64,000 nucleotides of DNA from Chitinophaga terrae (ex Kim and Jung 2007) (GTDB lineage: Bacteria; Bacteroidota; Bacteroidia; Chitinophagales; Chitinophagaceae): contig NZ_FNRL01000005.1 of the NCBI RefSeq assembly GCF_900107795.1, positions 236,040-300,039 on the forward strand, given 5' to 3'. Shown piece after piece: positions 27,075 through 33,180 of this stretch. How positions within the stretch are numbered: the first letter of the stretch is position 1; the number at the start of each line of letters is the position of its first letter. A program made the translations under genes and the position numbers. Under the pieces are notes generated by a model. It was not told where the DNA came from. It worked only from the letters and a program-made list of their open reading frames with translations, and made no database searches.

Positions 27075-27713
27075 CTATGCTTCAGCAGGCTCTTCAGTGA
27101 AGATCTTAGCTGCGCTTTCAGTGAATACGATATAGTTGCTGTTCATGATATCGTAAGTATTGATATCGCTCAGAACTGCGCCATCCACGGTAGGAATGTT
27201 CCTTAAAGACAGGTAAACATTATCAATGTATTCAGGAGTGATAAACATAGTTTTTCTTCCGTCAACATTAATGTTCAGATTCTTCAGGATACCAACGAAT
27301 TGTTTGGTTTTAGGAGCGTCCAGCTTCAGATCTTCAACGATGATGATGTTGTTTTCTTTAGCTTTGATAGAAAGAGCGGAGATCTTAGCGAGATCTTTCA
27401 CTTTTCTGTTCAGTTTAATGCTCCAGCTATGAGGTTTAGGTCCGAAAATGGTACCACCGCCTTTATAGAGAGGGTTACGGATGTTACCTTTACGGGCGCC
27501 ACCAGTACCTTTTTGTTTGTGTAATTTACGGGAAGCACCTTTTACTTCTGCCCTGGTTTTTACCTTGTGGGTACCTTGACGTTGAGCAGCAAGGTATTGT
27601 TTTACAGCCAGGTAGATTACGTGGTTGTTAGGCTCCACACCGAAAATCTCCTCAGGGAGTTCGATGGATCTTCCGGTTTTCTTACCTTCTATATTTAAGA
27701 TATCTACTTGCAT
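27075..27713 (-). CDS. rplD: 50S ribosomal protein L4
   Basis: A 212-residue protein with a long loop that lines the exit tunnel. The loop sequence (QGTHKVKTRAEVKGASRKLHKQKGTGGARKG in its usual order) and GPKPHSWSIKLNRKVK are the signature. It starts one base behind the rplC stop, so translation is probably coupled. In E. coli L4 represses the S10 operon; whether it does here is not visible. Confidence 0.98.
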   Translation of the reverse strand: MQVDILNIEGKKTGRSIELPEEIFGVEPNNHVIYLAVKQYLAAQRQGTHKVKTRAEVKGASRKLHKQKGTGGARKGNIRNPLYKGGGTIFGPKPHSWSIKLNRKVKDLAKISALSIKAKENNIIIVEDLKLDAPKTKQFVGILKNLNINVDGRKTMFITPEYIDNVYLSLRNIPTVDGAVLSDINTYDIMNSNYIVFTESAAKIFTEEPAEA

Positions 27714-27714
27714 G

Positions 27715-28332
27715 TTACTTCTGGATTAAAACGATTGAACCATTGTGGCCGGGAACGGAACCACTTACCAGGATATAATTCTTTTCAGGGAATATTTTCA
27801 GGATTTTCAGACCTTTCACTTTCACTCTTTCATTACCTGTCTGACCAGCCATACGCATACCCTTGAAAACGCGAGAAGGATAAGAAGATCCGCCAACAGA
27901 ACCAGGAGCTCTGCTTCTATCGTGCTGACCGTGGGTAGCTTCACCCACACCGCCGAATCCGTGGCGTTTTACAACACCTTGGAAACCTTTACCTTTGGAA
28001 GTGCCTACTACGTCTACAGATTCACCTTCAGCGAAGATTTCGCAGGTGATAGACTCACCGAGGGCTTTTTGTACATCCGGATTACGGAATTCTTTAACGT
28101 AACGTTTTGGAGAGGTGCTTGCTTTCGCGAAGTGATTGCTTTCTGCTTTAGTGGTGTGTTTTTCTTTCTTTTCACCGAAAGAAACCTGAATTGCGTTGTA
28201 ACCATCTGATTCCAGGCTTTTTACCTGTGTTACAACGTTGGGACCTGCTTCGATAATGGTGCAAGCAGTTTGCTTACCATTAGCTTCGAAGATGCTGGTC
28301 ATACCAATCTTTTTGCCAATAATACCTTTCAT
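27715..28332 (-). CDS. rplC: 50S ribosomal protein L3
   Basis: A 205-residue protein reaching to the peptidyl transferase centre. [38 protein letters not shown] and the [24 protein letters not shown] loop are conserved. Length is normal. Its 192-bp leader contains a GC-rich hairpin (CCTGGGG 28355-28361 with CCCCAGG 28375-28381). Confidence 0.98.
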   Translation of the reverse strand: MKGIIGKKIGMTSIFEANGKQTACTIIEAGPNVVTQVKSLESDGYNAIQVSFGEKKEKHTTKAESNHFAKASTSPKRYVKEFRNPDVQKALGESITCEIFAEGESVDVVGTSKGKGFQGVVKRHGFGGVGEATHGQHDRSRAPGSVGGSSYPSRVFKGMRMAGQTGNERVKVKGLKILKIFPEKNYILVSGSVPGHNGSIVLIQK

Positions 28333-28524
28333 GTTTATATGATTATACCCAGCGCCTGGGGGGATTCTAGCTATCCCCAGGATGGGCGGTTTAAATACAT
28401 TTATTGGTTGGCCGCCCAGAAGGCGCGACCTATGTTACTTTGTTAAAATCGGTTATTCGTTGTTTATCAACGGATAAACATAAAATCAATAAAGGCCGGC
28501 CTTTTGCCTGCCTTGCTGTTGTCC

Positions 28525-28830
28525 TTATGCTTTAATTTCAACTTCTACCCCAGATGGTAAATCCAGCTTACTAAGCGCATCTACAGTTCTGGAAGAAGAG
28601 GTGTAAATATCCAGTAAACGTTTGTGAGTACACAGTTGGAACTGCTCGCGCGCTTTCTTGTTAACGTGCGGAGAACGCAATACTGTAAATATTTTCTTCT
28701 CGGTAGGTAAAGGAATTGGACCTGTTACCACGGCACCCGTGTTACGCACGGTTTTAACGATCTTCTCAGCAGACTTGTCTACTAAATTGTGATCGTAGGA
28801 CTTCAGCTTGATTCTTATTCTCTGAGACAT
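28525..28830 (-). CDS. rpsJ: 30S ribosomal protein S10
   Basis: A 101-residue protein that also serves as transcription antitermination factor Nus[54 protein letters not shown] and the C-terminal VEIKA are conserved. It is the first gene of the S10 block, with a consensus promoter 48 bp upstream. In most Bacteroidetes it follows fusA directly; here fusA is more than 4 kb away. Confidence 0.98.
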   Translation of the reverse strand: MSQRIRIKLKSYDHNLVDKSAEKIVKTVRNTGAVVTGPIPLPTEKKIFTVLRSPHVNKKAREQFQLCTHKRLLDIYTSSSRTVDALSKLDLPSGVEVEIKA

Positions 28831-28877
28831 AATGCAATGAACTTCTTCTAGTTTTTTCCCAATACAATTTGGGAGGG

Positions 28878-28907
28878 CAAAGGTAACCCGTTTTTTCTAT
28901 TTGACAA
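28878..28907 (-). promoter_or_regulatory. Promoter of the S10 operon
   Basis: On the minus strand TTG (28905-28907), a 19-bp spacer and TACCTTTG (28878-28885) fit the Bacteroidetes consensus exactly. The same TACCTTTG with N19 occurs twice upstream of rpsL, and the -7 half also upstream of fusA (35361-35368). Confidence 0.85.
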
Positions 28908-29112
28908 ATAATTCTGCGGAAAAAAATAAAAGAAACTTGCCAGTAGCCGCGCTCTGGCTTAGGAAGAAGCTGACCGGAATGGAGAAAAAATGACAATAAG
29001 GCTTCAGAATTAATTCATTGTGTGTAGGTTAAGCCTTAAGGTAACTTCACATGTCGTTTCGACAAATATAGGAAAACAAATTTCAAAACAAAAAAAATCT
29101 GGCGACCCGGAA

Positions 29113-29150
29113 AAATAAAAAAGGCTGCCCCGCTTACCTGGAACAGCCTT
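29113..29150 (-). terminator. Terminator of hydrophobic peptide gene 1
   Basis: On the minus strand AAGGCTGTTCC and GGGGCAGCCTT pair over 11 positions with two U-G wobbles and are followed by TTTTTTAT. It lies 55 bp behind peptide gene 1 and about 200 bp upstream of the rpsJ promoter, so the peptide cluster is closed off from the ribosomal operon. Confidence 0.8.
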
Positions 29151-29204
29151 TCGATTAGTTAAAGGTTTGACGATACATCCGGGCATTCGTAGCTGCCCTA
29201 ATGA

Positions 29205-29291
29205 TTAAAGTGGTAATCCACCACCTAAGCCACCTAATAATGATTTAACTAAGCCTAAGATCAAAGCTAACAGCTGATTCAGTAAATCCAT
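29205..29291 (-). CDS. Hydrophobic small peptide 1 (28 residues)
   Basis: The peptide begins MDLLNQLLALILGLVKSLL and ends in a glycine-rich GGLGGGLPL. It is hydrophobic and amphipathic with a single lysine. It shares 18 of the first 22 residues with peptide 2, while 9 of those 18 codons differ synonymously, which shows that the protein sequence is under selection. It has its own promoter (29371-29400), conserved leader motif and terminator. No known family is recognised; it recalls phenol-soluble modulins or type I toxins only in size and character. Location is probably membrane-associated or secreted. Confidence 0.72.
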   Translation of the reverse strand: MDLLNQLLALILGLVKSLLGGLGGGLPL

Positions 29292-29314
29292 GGAGAAAGG
29301 TTTTAATAAGATAC

Positions 29315-29366
29315 TGCCTACTCTATTACCTGGTTTTCGGCATTCCCAGTTCGTTACTCATTAACG
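29315..29366 (-). promoter_or_regulatory. Conserved RNA leader motif, copy 1
   Basis: On the minus strand: a small hairpin (CGTTA-atgag-TAACG), then GGGAATGCCGAAAACC, then a spacer, then AGAGTAGGCA. TGCC and GGCA can pair around the A-rich segment. The ATG of peptide 1 follows 23 bp later. Four copies exist, each in front of one peptide gene. Confidence 0.7.
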
Positions 29367-29370
29367 GACT

Positions 29371-29400
29371 TAAAAATAAAAGCTATCCTTCATTCAACAA
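29371..29400 (-). promoter_or_regulatory. Promoter of peptide gene 1
   Basis: On the minus strand TTG (29398-29400), 19 bp, then TATTTTTA (29371-29378). The -7 differs from TAnnTTTG in the last base. The upstream TGAATAAAATGAACGATTGT block is shared with copy 2, so the promoter region itself was duplicated. Confidence 0.55.
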
Positions 29401-29520
29401 TCGTTCATTTTATTCATTATATCGTCGCCAGGCCATCCTATTCATTCATTCAGCATATATAACGTAAACGATTACACGAAACTATATCAAATAAAATACT
29501 GATACACCACCAGCAGCAAA

Positions 29521-29554
29521 AACAAAAAGAGGCCGCTCATTGAGCCAGCCTCTT
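29521..29554 (-). terminator. Terminator of hydrophobic peptide gene 2
   Basis: On the minus strand AAGAGGC pairs with GCCTCTT, with GCTCA and TGAGC forming an inner stem, followed by TTTTGTTTTTG. It lies 68 bp behind peptide gene 2. Confidence 0.8.
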
Positions 29555-29621
29555 CAATTAAGTGTTGCATAAGGGAAAAACATTATTCTGTTTGCTGTAA
29601 TCCCTTACAACGTGGGAATCA

Positions 29622-29690
29622 TTACAGACCTCCCAGTAAGGATTTCAGCAAAGCAATGATTGTTGCCAGCAGTTGATTCAGTAAATCCAT
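29622..29690 (-). CDS. Hydrophobic small peptide 2 (22 residues)
   Basis: The peptide begins MDLLNQLLATIIALLKSLL and ends GGL. It is almost a shortened copy of peptide 1 in protein sequence but not in codons: for example L8, L19 and L22 change between TTA and CTG, A9 between GCT and GCA, and S17 between TCA and TCC. One lysine and one asparagine lie on the polar face of the predicted helix. It is preceded by leader copy 2 and promoter 29774-29803 and followed by its own terminator. No function can be assigned from sequence. Confidence 0.72.
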   Translation of the reverse strand: MDLLNQLLATIIALLKSLLGGL

Positions 29691-29710
29691 AAGATAGTTT
29701 TTACTACGAG

Positions 29711-29770
29711 TGACACCTACTCTGTTATATTGGTTTTCGGCAATCCCAATGCCCCTTCTTGAATAAGGCT
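29711..29770 (-). promoter_or_regulatory. Conserved RNA leader motif, copy 2
   Basis: On the minus strand: hairpin CCTT-attcaag-AAGG, then GGGATTGCCGAAAACC, spacer, AGAGTAGGTG. The stem sequence differs from the other copies but is paired in the same place. The 16-base core is identical to copies 3 and 4. Confidence 0.7.
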
Positions 29771-29773
29771 CGC

Positions 29774-29803
29774 CGAAATTATTATCAATATTTTTAAATA
29801 CAA
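29774..29803 (-). promoter_or_regulatory. Promoter of peptide gene 2
   Basis: On the minus strand TTG (29801-29803), a 19-bp spacer and TAATTTCG (29774-29781), one base from TAnnTTTG. Spacing is identical to that of peptide gene 1. Confidence 0.55.
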
Positions 29804-29859
29804 TCGTTCATTTTATTCAGTTTGCTATCCTACCTAATTATTGTTCAGTACGCCCACAG

Positions 29860-29892
29860 AAAAAGAAAAGGGTACCTACCAAGTAGATACCC
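29860..29892 (-). terminator. Terminator of peptide genes 3 and 4
   Basis: On the minus strand GGGTA-t-CTAC and GTAG-g-TACCC form an interrupted stem (the t and g can wobble-pair) followed by TTTTCTTTTTC. It lies 55 bp behind peptide gene 3. Confidence 0.75.
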
Positions 29893-29947
29893 AAGAACAA
29901 GTTGATAAAATAGGGAGACTAATATCTCACTACTCTTACAGCATCGG

Positions 29948-30040
29948 TTAAATGCCACCTAATGCCCTAACCAGCAATGCCAGCAATCCTTTCAGAAATG
30001 TGTTTAATGCATCGAGGATCATAAAGCTGATTTGTTTCAT
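29948..30040 (-). CDS. Hydrophobic small peptide 3 (30 residues)
   Basis: The peptide begins MKQISFMILDALNTFLKG and ends LLALLVRALGGI. The end aligns with the end of peptides 1 and 2 (V/L-K/R-S/A-L-GG-L/I). An internal M7 could be the true start, giving a 24-residue peptide closer in length to the others, but the first ATG stands directly behind the leader motif. It is probably cotranscribed with peptide 4, whose stop lies 60 bp upstream. Confidence 0.6.
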   Translation of the reverse strand: MKQISFMILDALNTFLKGLLALLVRALGGI

Positions 30041-30043
30041 TTC

Positions 30044-30099
30044 TGCCTACTCTTTTACATGGTTTTCGGCAATCCCATTCGTTAATATCCTAATAGGGA
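30044..30099 (-). promoter_or_regulatory. Conserved RNA leader motif, copy 3
   Basis: On the minus strand GGGATTGCCGAAAACC, spacer, AGAGTAGGCA; TGCC/GGCA can pair. The upstream hairpin is less clear than in the other copies (a CCC...GGG pairing around TATTAGGATATTAACGAAT is the best option). The peptide 3 start codon follows only 3-4 bp behind it, the shortest spacing of the four. Confidence 0.6.
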
Positions 30100-30100
30100 A

Positions 30101-30163
30101 TTATAAAGCGCCAGTTACAGTGTTCAAGAACTTAACTATCGCCTGCAGAATTGTGTTTAACAT
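30101..30163 (-). CDS. Hydrophobic small peptide 4 (20 residues)
   Basis: The peptide begins MLNTILQAIVKFLNT and ends VTGAL. It aligns without gaps to residues 3-22 of peptide 2 (L-N-x-I/L-L pattern, closing G-A/G-L) but is the most divergent member. The frame is open for about ten codons upstream of the ATG, so a non-ATG start within VFNLFLF is possible. It is preceded by leader copy 4. No terminator lies between it and leader copy 3. Confidence 0.5.
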   Translation of the reverse strand: MLNTILQAIVKFLNTVTGAL

Positions 30164-30190
30164 AAACAGGAACAAATTAAATACAGATGT

Positions 30191-30244
30191 GACGCTTACT
30201 CTATTCCGGGTTTTCGGCAATCCCCAGCCTGCGGGTTTGCAGGC
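30191..30244 (-). promoter_or_regulatory. Conserved RNA leader motif, copy 4
   Basis: On the minus strand: a strong hairpin (GCCTGC-aaaccc-GCAGGC), then GGGATTGCCGAAAACC, spacer, AGAGTAAGCG. The stem sequence is unrelated to those of copies 1 and 2, while position and the 16-base core are kept. The promoter is unclear; TTG and TATTTTAG occur upstream but 27 bp apart. Confidence 0.65.
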
Positions 30245-30348
30245 GCTTCGCTAAAATAATCGCTTATTATTTAAAACTAGCCGTTCAATTAGTGCATTTT
30301 AACTGCATCTTATTCATTCCGTTCATTCAATAAGGAATGCCAACATAG

Positions 30349-30373
30349 AAAAAGGCGGATATAAATATCCGCC
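30349..30373 (-). terminator. Terminator of the outer-membrane barrel gene
   Basis: GGCGGATAT and ATATCCGCC (30354-30373) are perfect complements. On the minus strand TTTTT follows. It lies 28 bp behind the stop and separates that gene from the peptide cluster. Confidence 0.85.
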
Positions 30374-30401
30374 CTCAATAACTTAACAATCTCTGCCATC
30401 A

Positions 30402-30998
30402 CTATCTGTTACGCTCTTCTCTATAAATCTGTTTAGCCCGCGCTGATGGTAAATAGATCTGGAACCCTACTCCCAGGTTCAACCGGTTTGAAGTAGTTGA
30501 ATTACCAAATCCAACAGTCAAATCATACTTTAACAACCCTTCCAAACCCACATTAGGTGTGATAAAGTAAGAAATTCCAGGACCCACGCCGATATCCAAG
30601 CCATTGGTAGAAGCTCCGTTTGCCGGGTTAAACCCTGCAAAACCTACTGTTCCTTCCAGGAAAAAGCGGGAACGTTTTGAGAACTCCAGTTTTCTTACAT
30701 TCTTGTCTTCAACAAAATAACGGGCTAACGCACCAACACCATAGTTAACATTCGTTCCGGGGTTGTCTGTGGATAAACCCAGGTTAACATAACCTCCCAA
30801 GGCAAATCCATCCTTAATGAACCAAGCTGCTTTCGGGGTCAGATCCATACTGAACTGGGTGCTGCTTTTCTGAAAATTTAACCCCAAATTCGCAAGGGTA
30901 CCTCCAACCATAATGTTTCCTTTCTGAATCTGTGCATTCGCGACCATTCCACATAAGACGATTGATAATGCAAGGGTTAAATGACGCATTCTTTTCAT
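30402..30998 (-). CDS. Outer-membrane beta-barrel protein
   Basis: About 198 residues from the preferred start at 30998 (MKRMRHLTLALSIVLCGMVANAQ, a clear signal peptide). An upstream ATG at 31028 would only add ten polar residues. The mature part alternates polar and hydrophobic residues in short strands ending in aromatic or glycine residues, as in small 8-stranded barrels of the OmpA/OprG type found widely in Bacteroidetes. Its function is unknown. A -7 element TACTTTTG lies upstream on the minus strand (31163-31170) and a small GCAAAC/GTTTGC hairpin (31054-31069) in the leader. Confidence 0.8.
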   Translation of the reverse strand: MKRMRHLTLALSIVLCGMVANAQIQKGNIMVGGTLANLGLNFQKSSTQFSMDLTPKAAWFIKDGFALGGYVNLGLSTDNPGTNVNYGVGALARYFVEDKNVRKLEFSKRSRFFLEGTVGFAGFNPANGASTNGLDIGVGPGISYFITPNVGLEGLLKYDLTVGFGNSTTSNRLNLGVGFQIYLPSARAKQIYREERNR

Positions 30999-31028
30999 AG
31001 TCTGATTTTTAGTATTAACAATTAACAT

Positions 31029-31332
31029 GTTGAATGAATAAGAACTTTCAAACGCAAACCTTCGTTTGCAACAGGGCTTGAAGCCAAATAATAAAGGCAG
31101 GGGATAATGGGGCCGATCCTTCTCACAACAAACAAACGCACGTGGGTTTTACTATTCTTCCGCAAAAGTACTGAATATGAATATAATATATGTCAATATC
31201 CAAAAAAAATCCTCACTATCAAGCACATACTTTTTTTATCCATTATACCTTAAATGGAATAACATTTTAAATACTAAGGTTGTTGCGATAATTATGATTT
31301 AATGCTATTGGTGTGGTTGTTTCTGCAATAAA
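31029..31332. other. Intergenic stretch, 304 bp
   Basis: It contains the presumed promoter of the barrel gene (TACTTTTG on the minus strand, 31163-31170) and a hairpin GCAAAC-cttc-GTTTGC (31054-31069). I see no gene, RNA gene or clear terminator for the deacetylase gene behind 31333. Confidence 0.5.
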
Positions 31333-32118
31333 TCATGCCGTTAAGTACTTTGAATTCAGCCATTCCGCATGTGTAGAGAAAATACCTTTCTGCTGAAGAA
31401 AACGCAAATAACTATCCATTTTCAACTGCATTCTGGTACCACACACCCGGTTGATATAACCAGGAAGAGAATAAGCGGTTATATCTGCCAGTTCCCAGGG
31501 ATGAAAGTAAAAGGATAAATAGTCATCTTTTGCCAGTACCTGGTTACTGAAATGTCTCGTAACCCATAATGGCATATTCTTTACGCTCAGCCAGAAAATA
31601 GGATACCTGAGGTATGGGGACACCGAGGACGGAATAATCCAGACATCCTGGTCTTTATACAGGGTTCTTGGCAAATGCCGGTTGTTATATCTTCCTGGCA
31701 GCCAGGTTGGGTTAATGGAAGCATCGTACAGGTAGCCAGCCTTTTTCAGGGCCGCTTTATTCACTTCTTTCAGCCGGGGCATCCGGAAGCCTTGTATCAC
31801 CTGCCCGCTGATCTCCTGCAATGTAAGTCGCGACCCTTCCAGGTCCGCATCTGTAAACGAGCTATGATAATAGGCATGAGACGCTATCTCATGCTTTGCA
31901 GCAATTTGCCTGATCAGCTCAGGATAGTGCTGCGCCCAATATGCAGTGATGAAAAAAGTAGCGCGAACATCGTATTTGTCGAACAATGACAATGTTGCCT
32001 GCAATCCTTTCCTCGAAACCTCCAATTTATCTTGTAGTGTAACCTGCTGGCCAAATTCTTCTGGAATATCGAATTCCTCCACATCGACACTTATTAATAT
32101 TCGCTTCTTTTCTCTCAT
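31333..32118 (-). CDS. Polysaccharide deacetylase family protein
   Basis: A 261-residue carbohydrate esterase family 4 (NodB-fold) protein. The catalytic aspartate lies in ISVDVEEFD, the metal-binding histidines in HEIASHAYYHSSF, and GFRMPRL corresponds to the arginine motif. The SVDVEEF start is typical of the subgroup linked to exopolysaccharide loci. It would remove N- or O-acetyl groups from a glycan. No signal peptide is visible. It begins six bases behind the glycosyltransferase gene, so the two form an operon and probably act on one surface glycan or lipid-linked sugar. Confidence 0.88.
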   Translation of the reverse strand: MREKKRILISVDVEEFDIPEEFGQQVTLQDKLEVSRKGLQATLSLFDKYDVRATFFITAYWAQHYPELIRQIAAKHEIASHAYYHSSFTDADLEGSRLTLQEISGQVIQGFRMPRLKEVNKAALKKAGYLYDASINPTWLPGRYNNRHLPRTLYKDQDVWIIPSSVSPYLRYPIFWLSVKNMPLWVTRHFSNQVLAKDDYLSFYFHPWELADITAYSLPGYINRVCGTRMQLKMDSYLRFLQQKGIFSTHAEWLNSKYLTA

Positions 32119-32124
32119 ACAGGC

Positions 32125-32913
32125 CTATACGGTCAATGAATCCCAAACTAATTTGCAGTAATTGAACATTTCTTTCAACAGTAATTTAGTACGGAAGGAT
32201 GAAAACTGGATATCTGACCTGCAAGCTACGGATACTGCTCCAATTTTCAGGTGGGGACGTTTGCCCGCCTGGTACATGAATTCACTGTCGTACAGGAAGC
32301 CGTCAATATTTGTTTCCAAAAGCACATTCCTGCCATAGGCATTAAAGCCTTTAAGGCCGGCCTGGGCATCTTCTACCTTCAGGTTAAGCACCATTTTGTT
32401 CAGGAACCTGCTGACGCGGGTGATCCTTCTCCTTTTAGCAGGCAATTTATCCAGGTAGGCTTCTCCCCTTTCTCCGGCCACCACATCAGCTCCCTGCACC
32501 AACCTGTCGAACACTCCTTTCACGGAATGTACCCCAAACGGGAAATCCAGGTCGGTGCATACCTGGAAGGCATATTTGGAATGTTTTACCCCTTCTCTGA
32601 CGGCATATCCTTTGCCCCGGTTTCTGGAATAATTTACAATGATAATGTCAGGGATCGCGGTTTTCAGATAGTCGATCTTCTCCTGCTCAAAGCCCCTGGC
32701 AGAGCCATCGTTCACCAATATCAACTGCACCGCCGTATCCTTCAGCAGGCCTGTAAGCTCGGTATAATGACCAATGAGTGATTCTACCCAATTTCCCGAA
32801 GGATTGTAGCAGGGTAGAATCAAATCAAGGCCGGGAGCCAGTTGTCCGATCTGTCCCGAAGTATATACAACAGTTGTAGGAGGTGCTTGTAATTGTATTA
32901 ACTCTAATGACAT
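32125..32913 (-). CDS. Glycosyltransferase family 2
   Basis: A 262-residue GT-A fold enzyme. LDLILPCYNPSGNW opens the nucleotide-binding fold, VNDGSARG gives the first acidic site, NYSRNRGKGYAVREG is the conserved GT2 motif, and CTDLDFPFG holds the DxD-like metal site. No transmembrane helices follow, unlike DPM/DolP-type membrane enzymes, although the NRGKG motif resembles the dolichol-phosphate mannosyltransferase-like branch. Donor and acceptor sugars are unknown. It is the first gene of a two-gene operon with the polysaccharide deacetylase. Confidence 0.88.
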   Translation of the reverse strand: MSLELIQLQAPPTTVVYTSGQIGQLAPGLDLILPCYNPSGNWVESLIGHYTELTGLLKDTAVQLILVNDGSARGFEQEKIDYLKTAIPDIIIVNYSRNRGKGYAVREGVKHSKYAFQVCTDLDFPFGVHSVKGVFDRLVQGADVVAGERGEAYLDKLPAKRRRITRVSRFLNKMVLNLKVEDAQAGLKGFNAYGRNVLLETNIDGFLYDSEFMYQAGKRPHLKIGAVSVACRSDIQFSSFRTKLLLKEMFNYCKLVWDSLTV

Positions 32914-33002
32914 ATTTTATCTAAGCTACAGATGAGGCGGATGACATATCCATAACAATGACGTGGAAATCACTTATCCCCCCTAGAGAAGAAAAATAAA
33001 AA

Positions 33003-33025
33003 GGCCCCGGGGACCGGGACCTCTG
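33003..33025 (-). terminator. Second terminator-like hairpin behind fusA
   Basis: On the minus strand GGTCCCGG and CCGGGGCC pair with one wobble and a 3-nt loop, followed by TTTTTATTTTT. Together with the stem at 33137-33159 it would form a tandem terminator behind fusA. The 100 bp between the two contain no clear gene. Confidence 0.55.
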
Positions 33026-33130
33026 GCAGTTAGCAAAAAGTAATATTCAGTTGTAGGTTACAATGAAAGTATCGAAAATTCTTATCATGGCAATAGCATA
33101 TTCATGTCAGAAGGCGGGAGGGGGATAAAA

Positions 33131-33159
33131 CAAAAAGGGCCTCTATCAGATAGAGGCCC
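33131..33159 (-). terminator. Terminator of fusA
   Basis: GGGCCTCTA (33137-33145) and TAGAGGCCC (33151-33159) are perfect complements with a TCAGA loop. On the minus strand TTTTTG follows, 22 bp behind the fusA stop. Confidence 0.88.
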
Positions 33160-33180
33160 CTCGTATTAAGATGCTGATTA

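Noticed and set aside
29315..30244. Leader motifs as an attachment-site or integron-type repeat set
   Set aside because: Each copy has the same orientation and is followed by a start codon, and promoters with fixed spacing precede copies 1 and 2; no recombinase gene is near.
29952..30254. 100-codon plus-strand frame over peptide genes 3 and 4
   Set aside because: It runs antisense through two leader motifs and two short genes whose codons show coding selection; it has no recognisable domain.
33063..33128. 21-codon plus-strand frame resembling a lipoprotein signal (MKVSKILIMAIAYSC)
   Set aside because: It stops six residues behind the cysteine, lies between two minus-strand terminators and has no promoter; probably chance.
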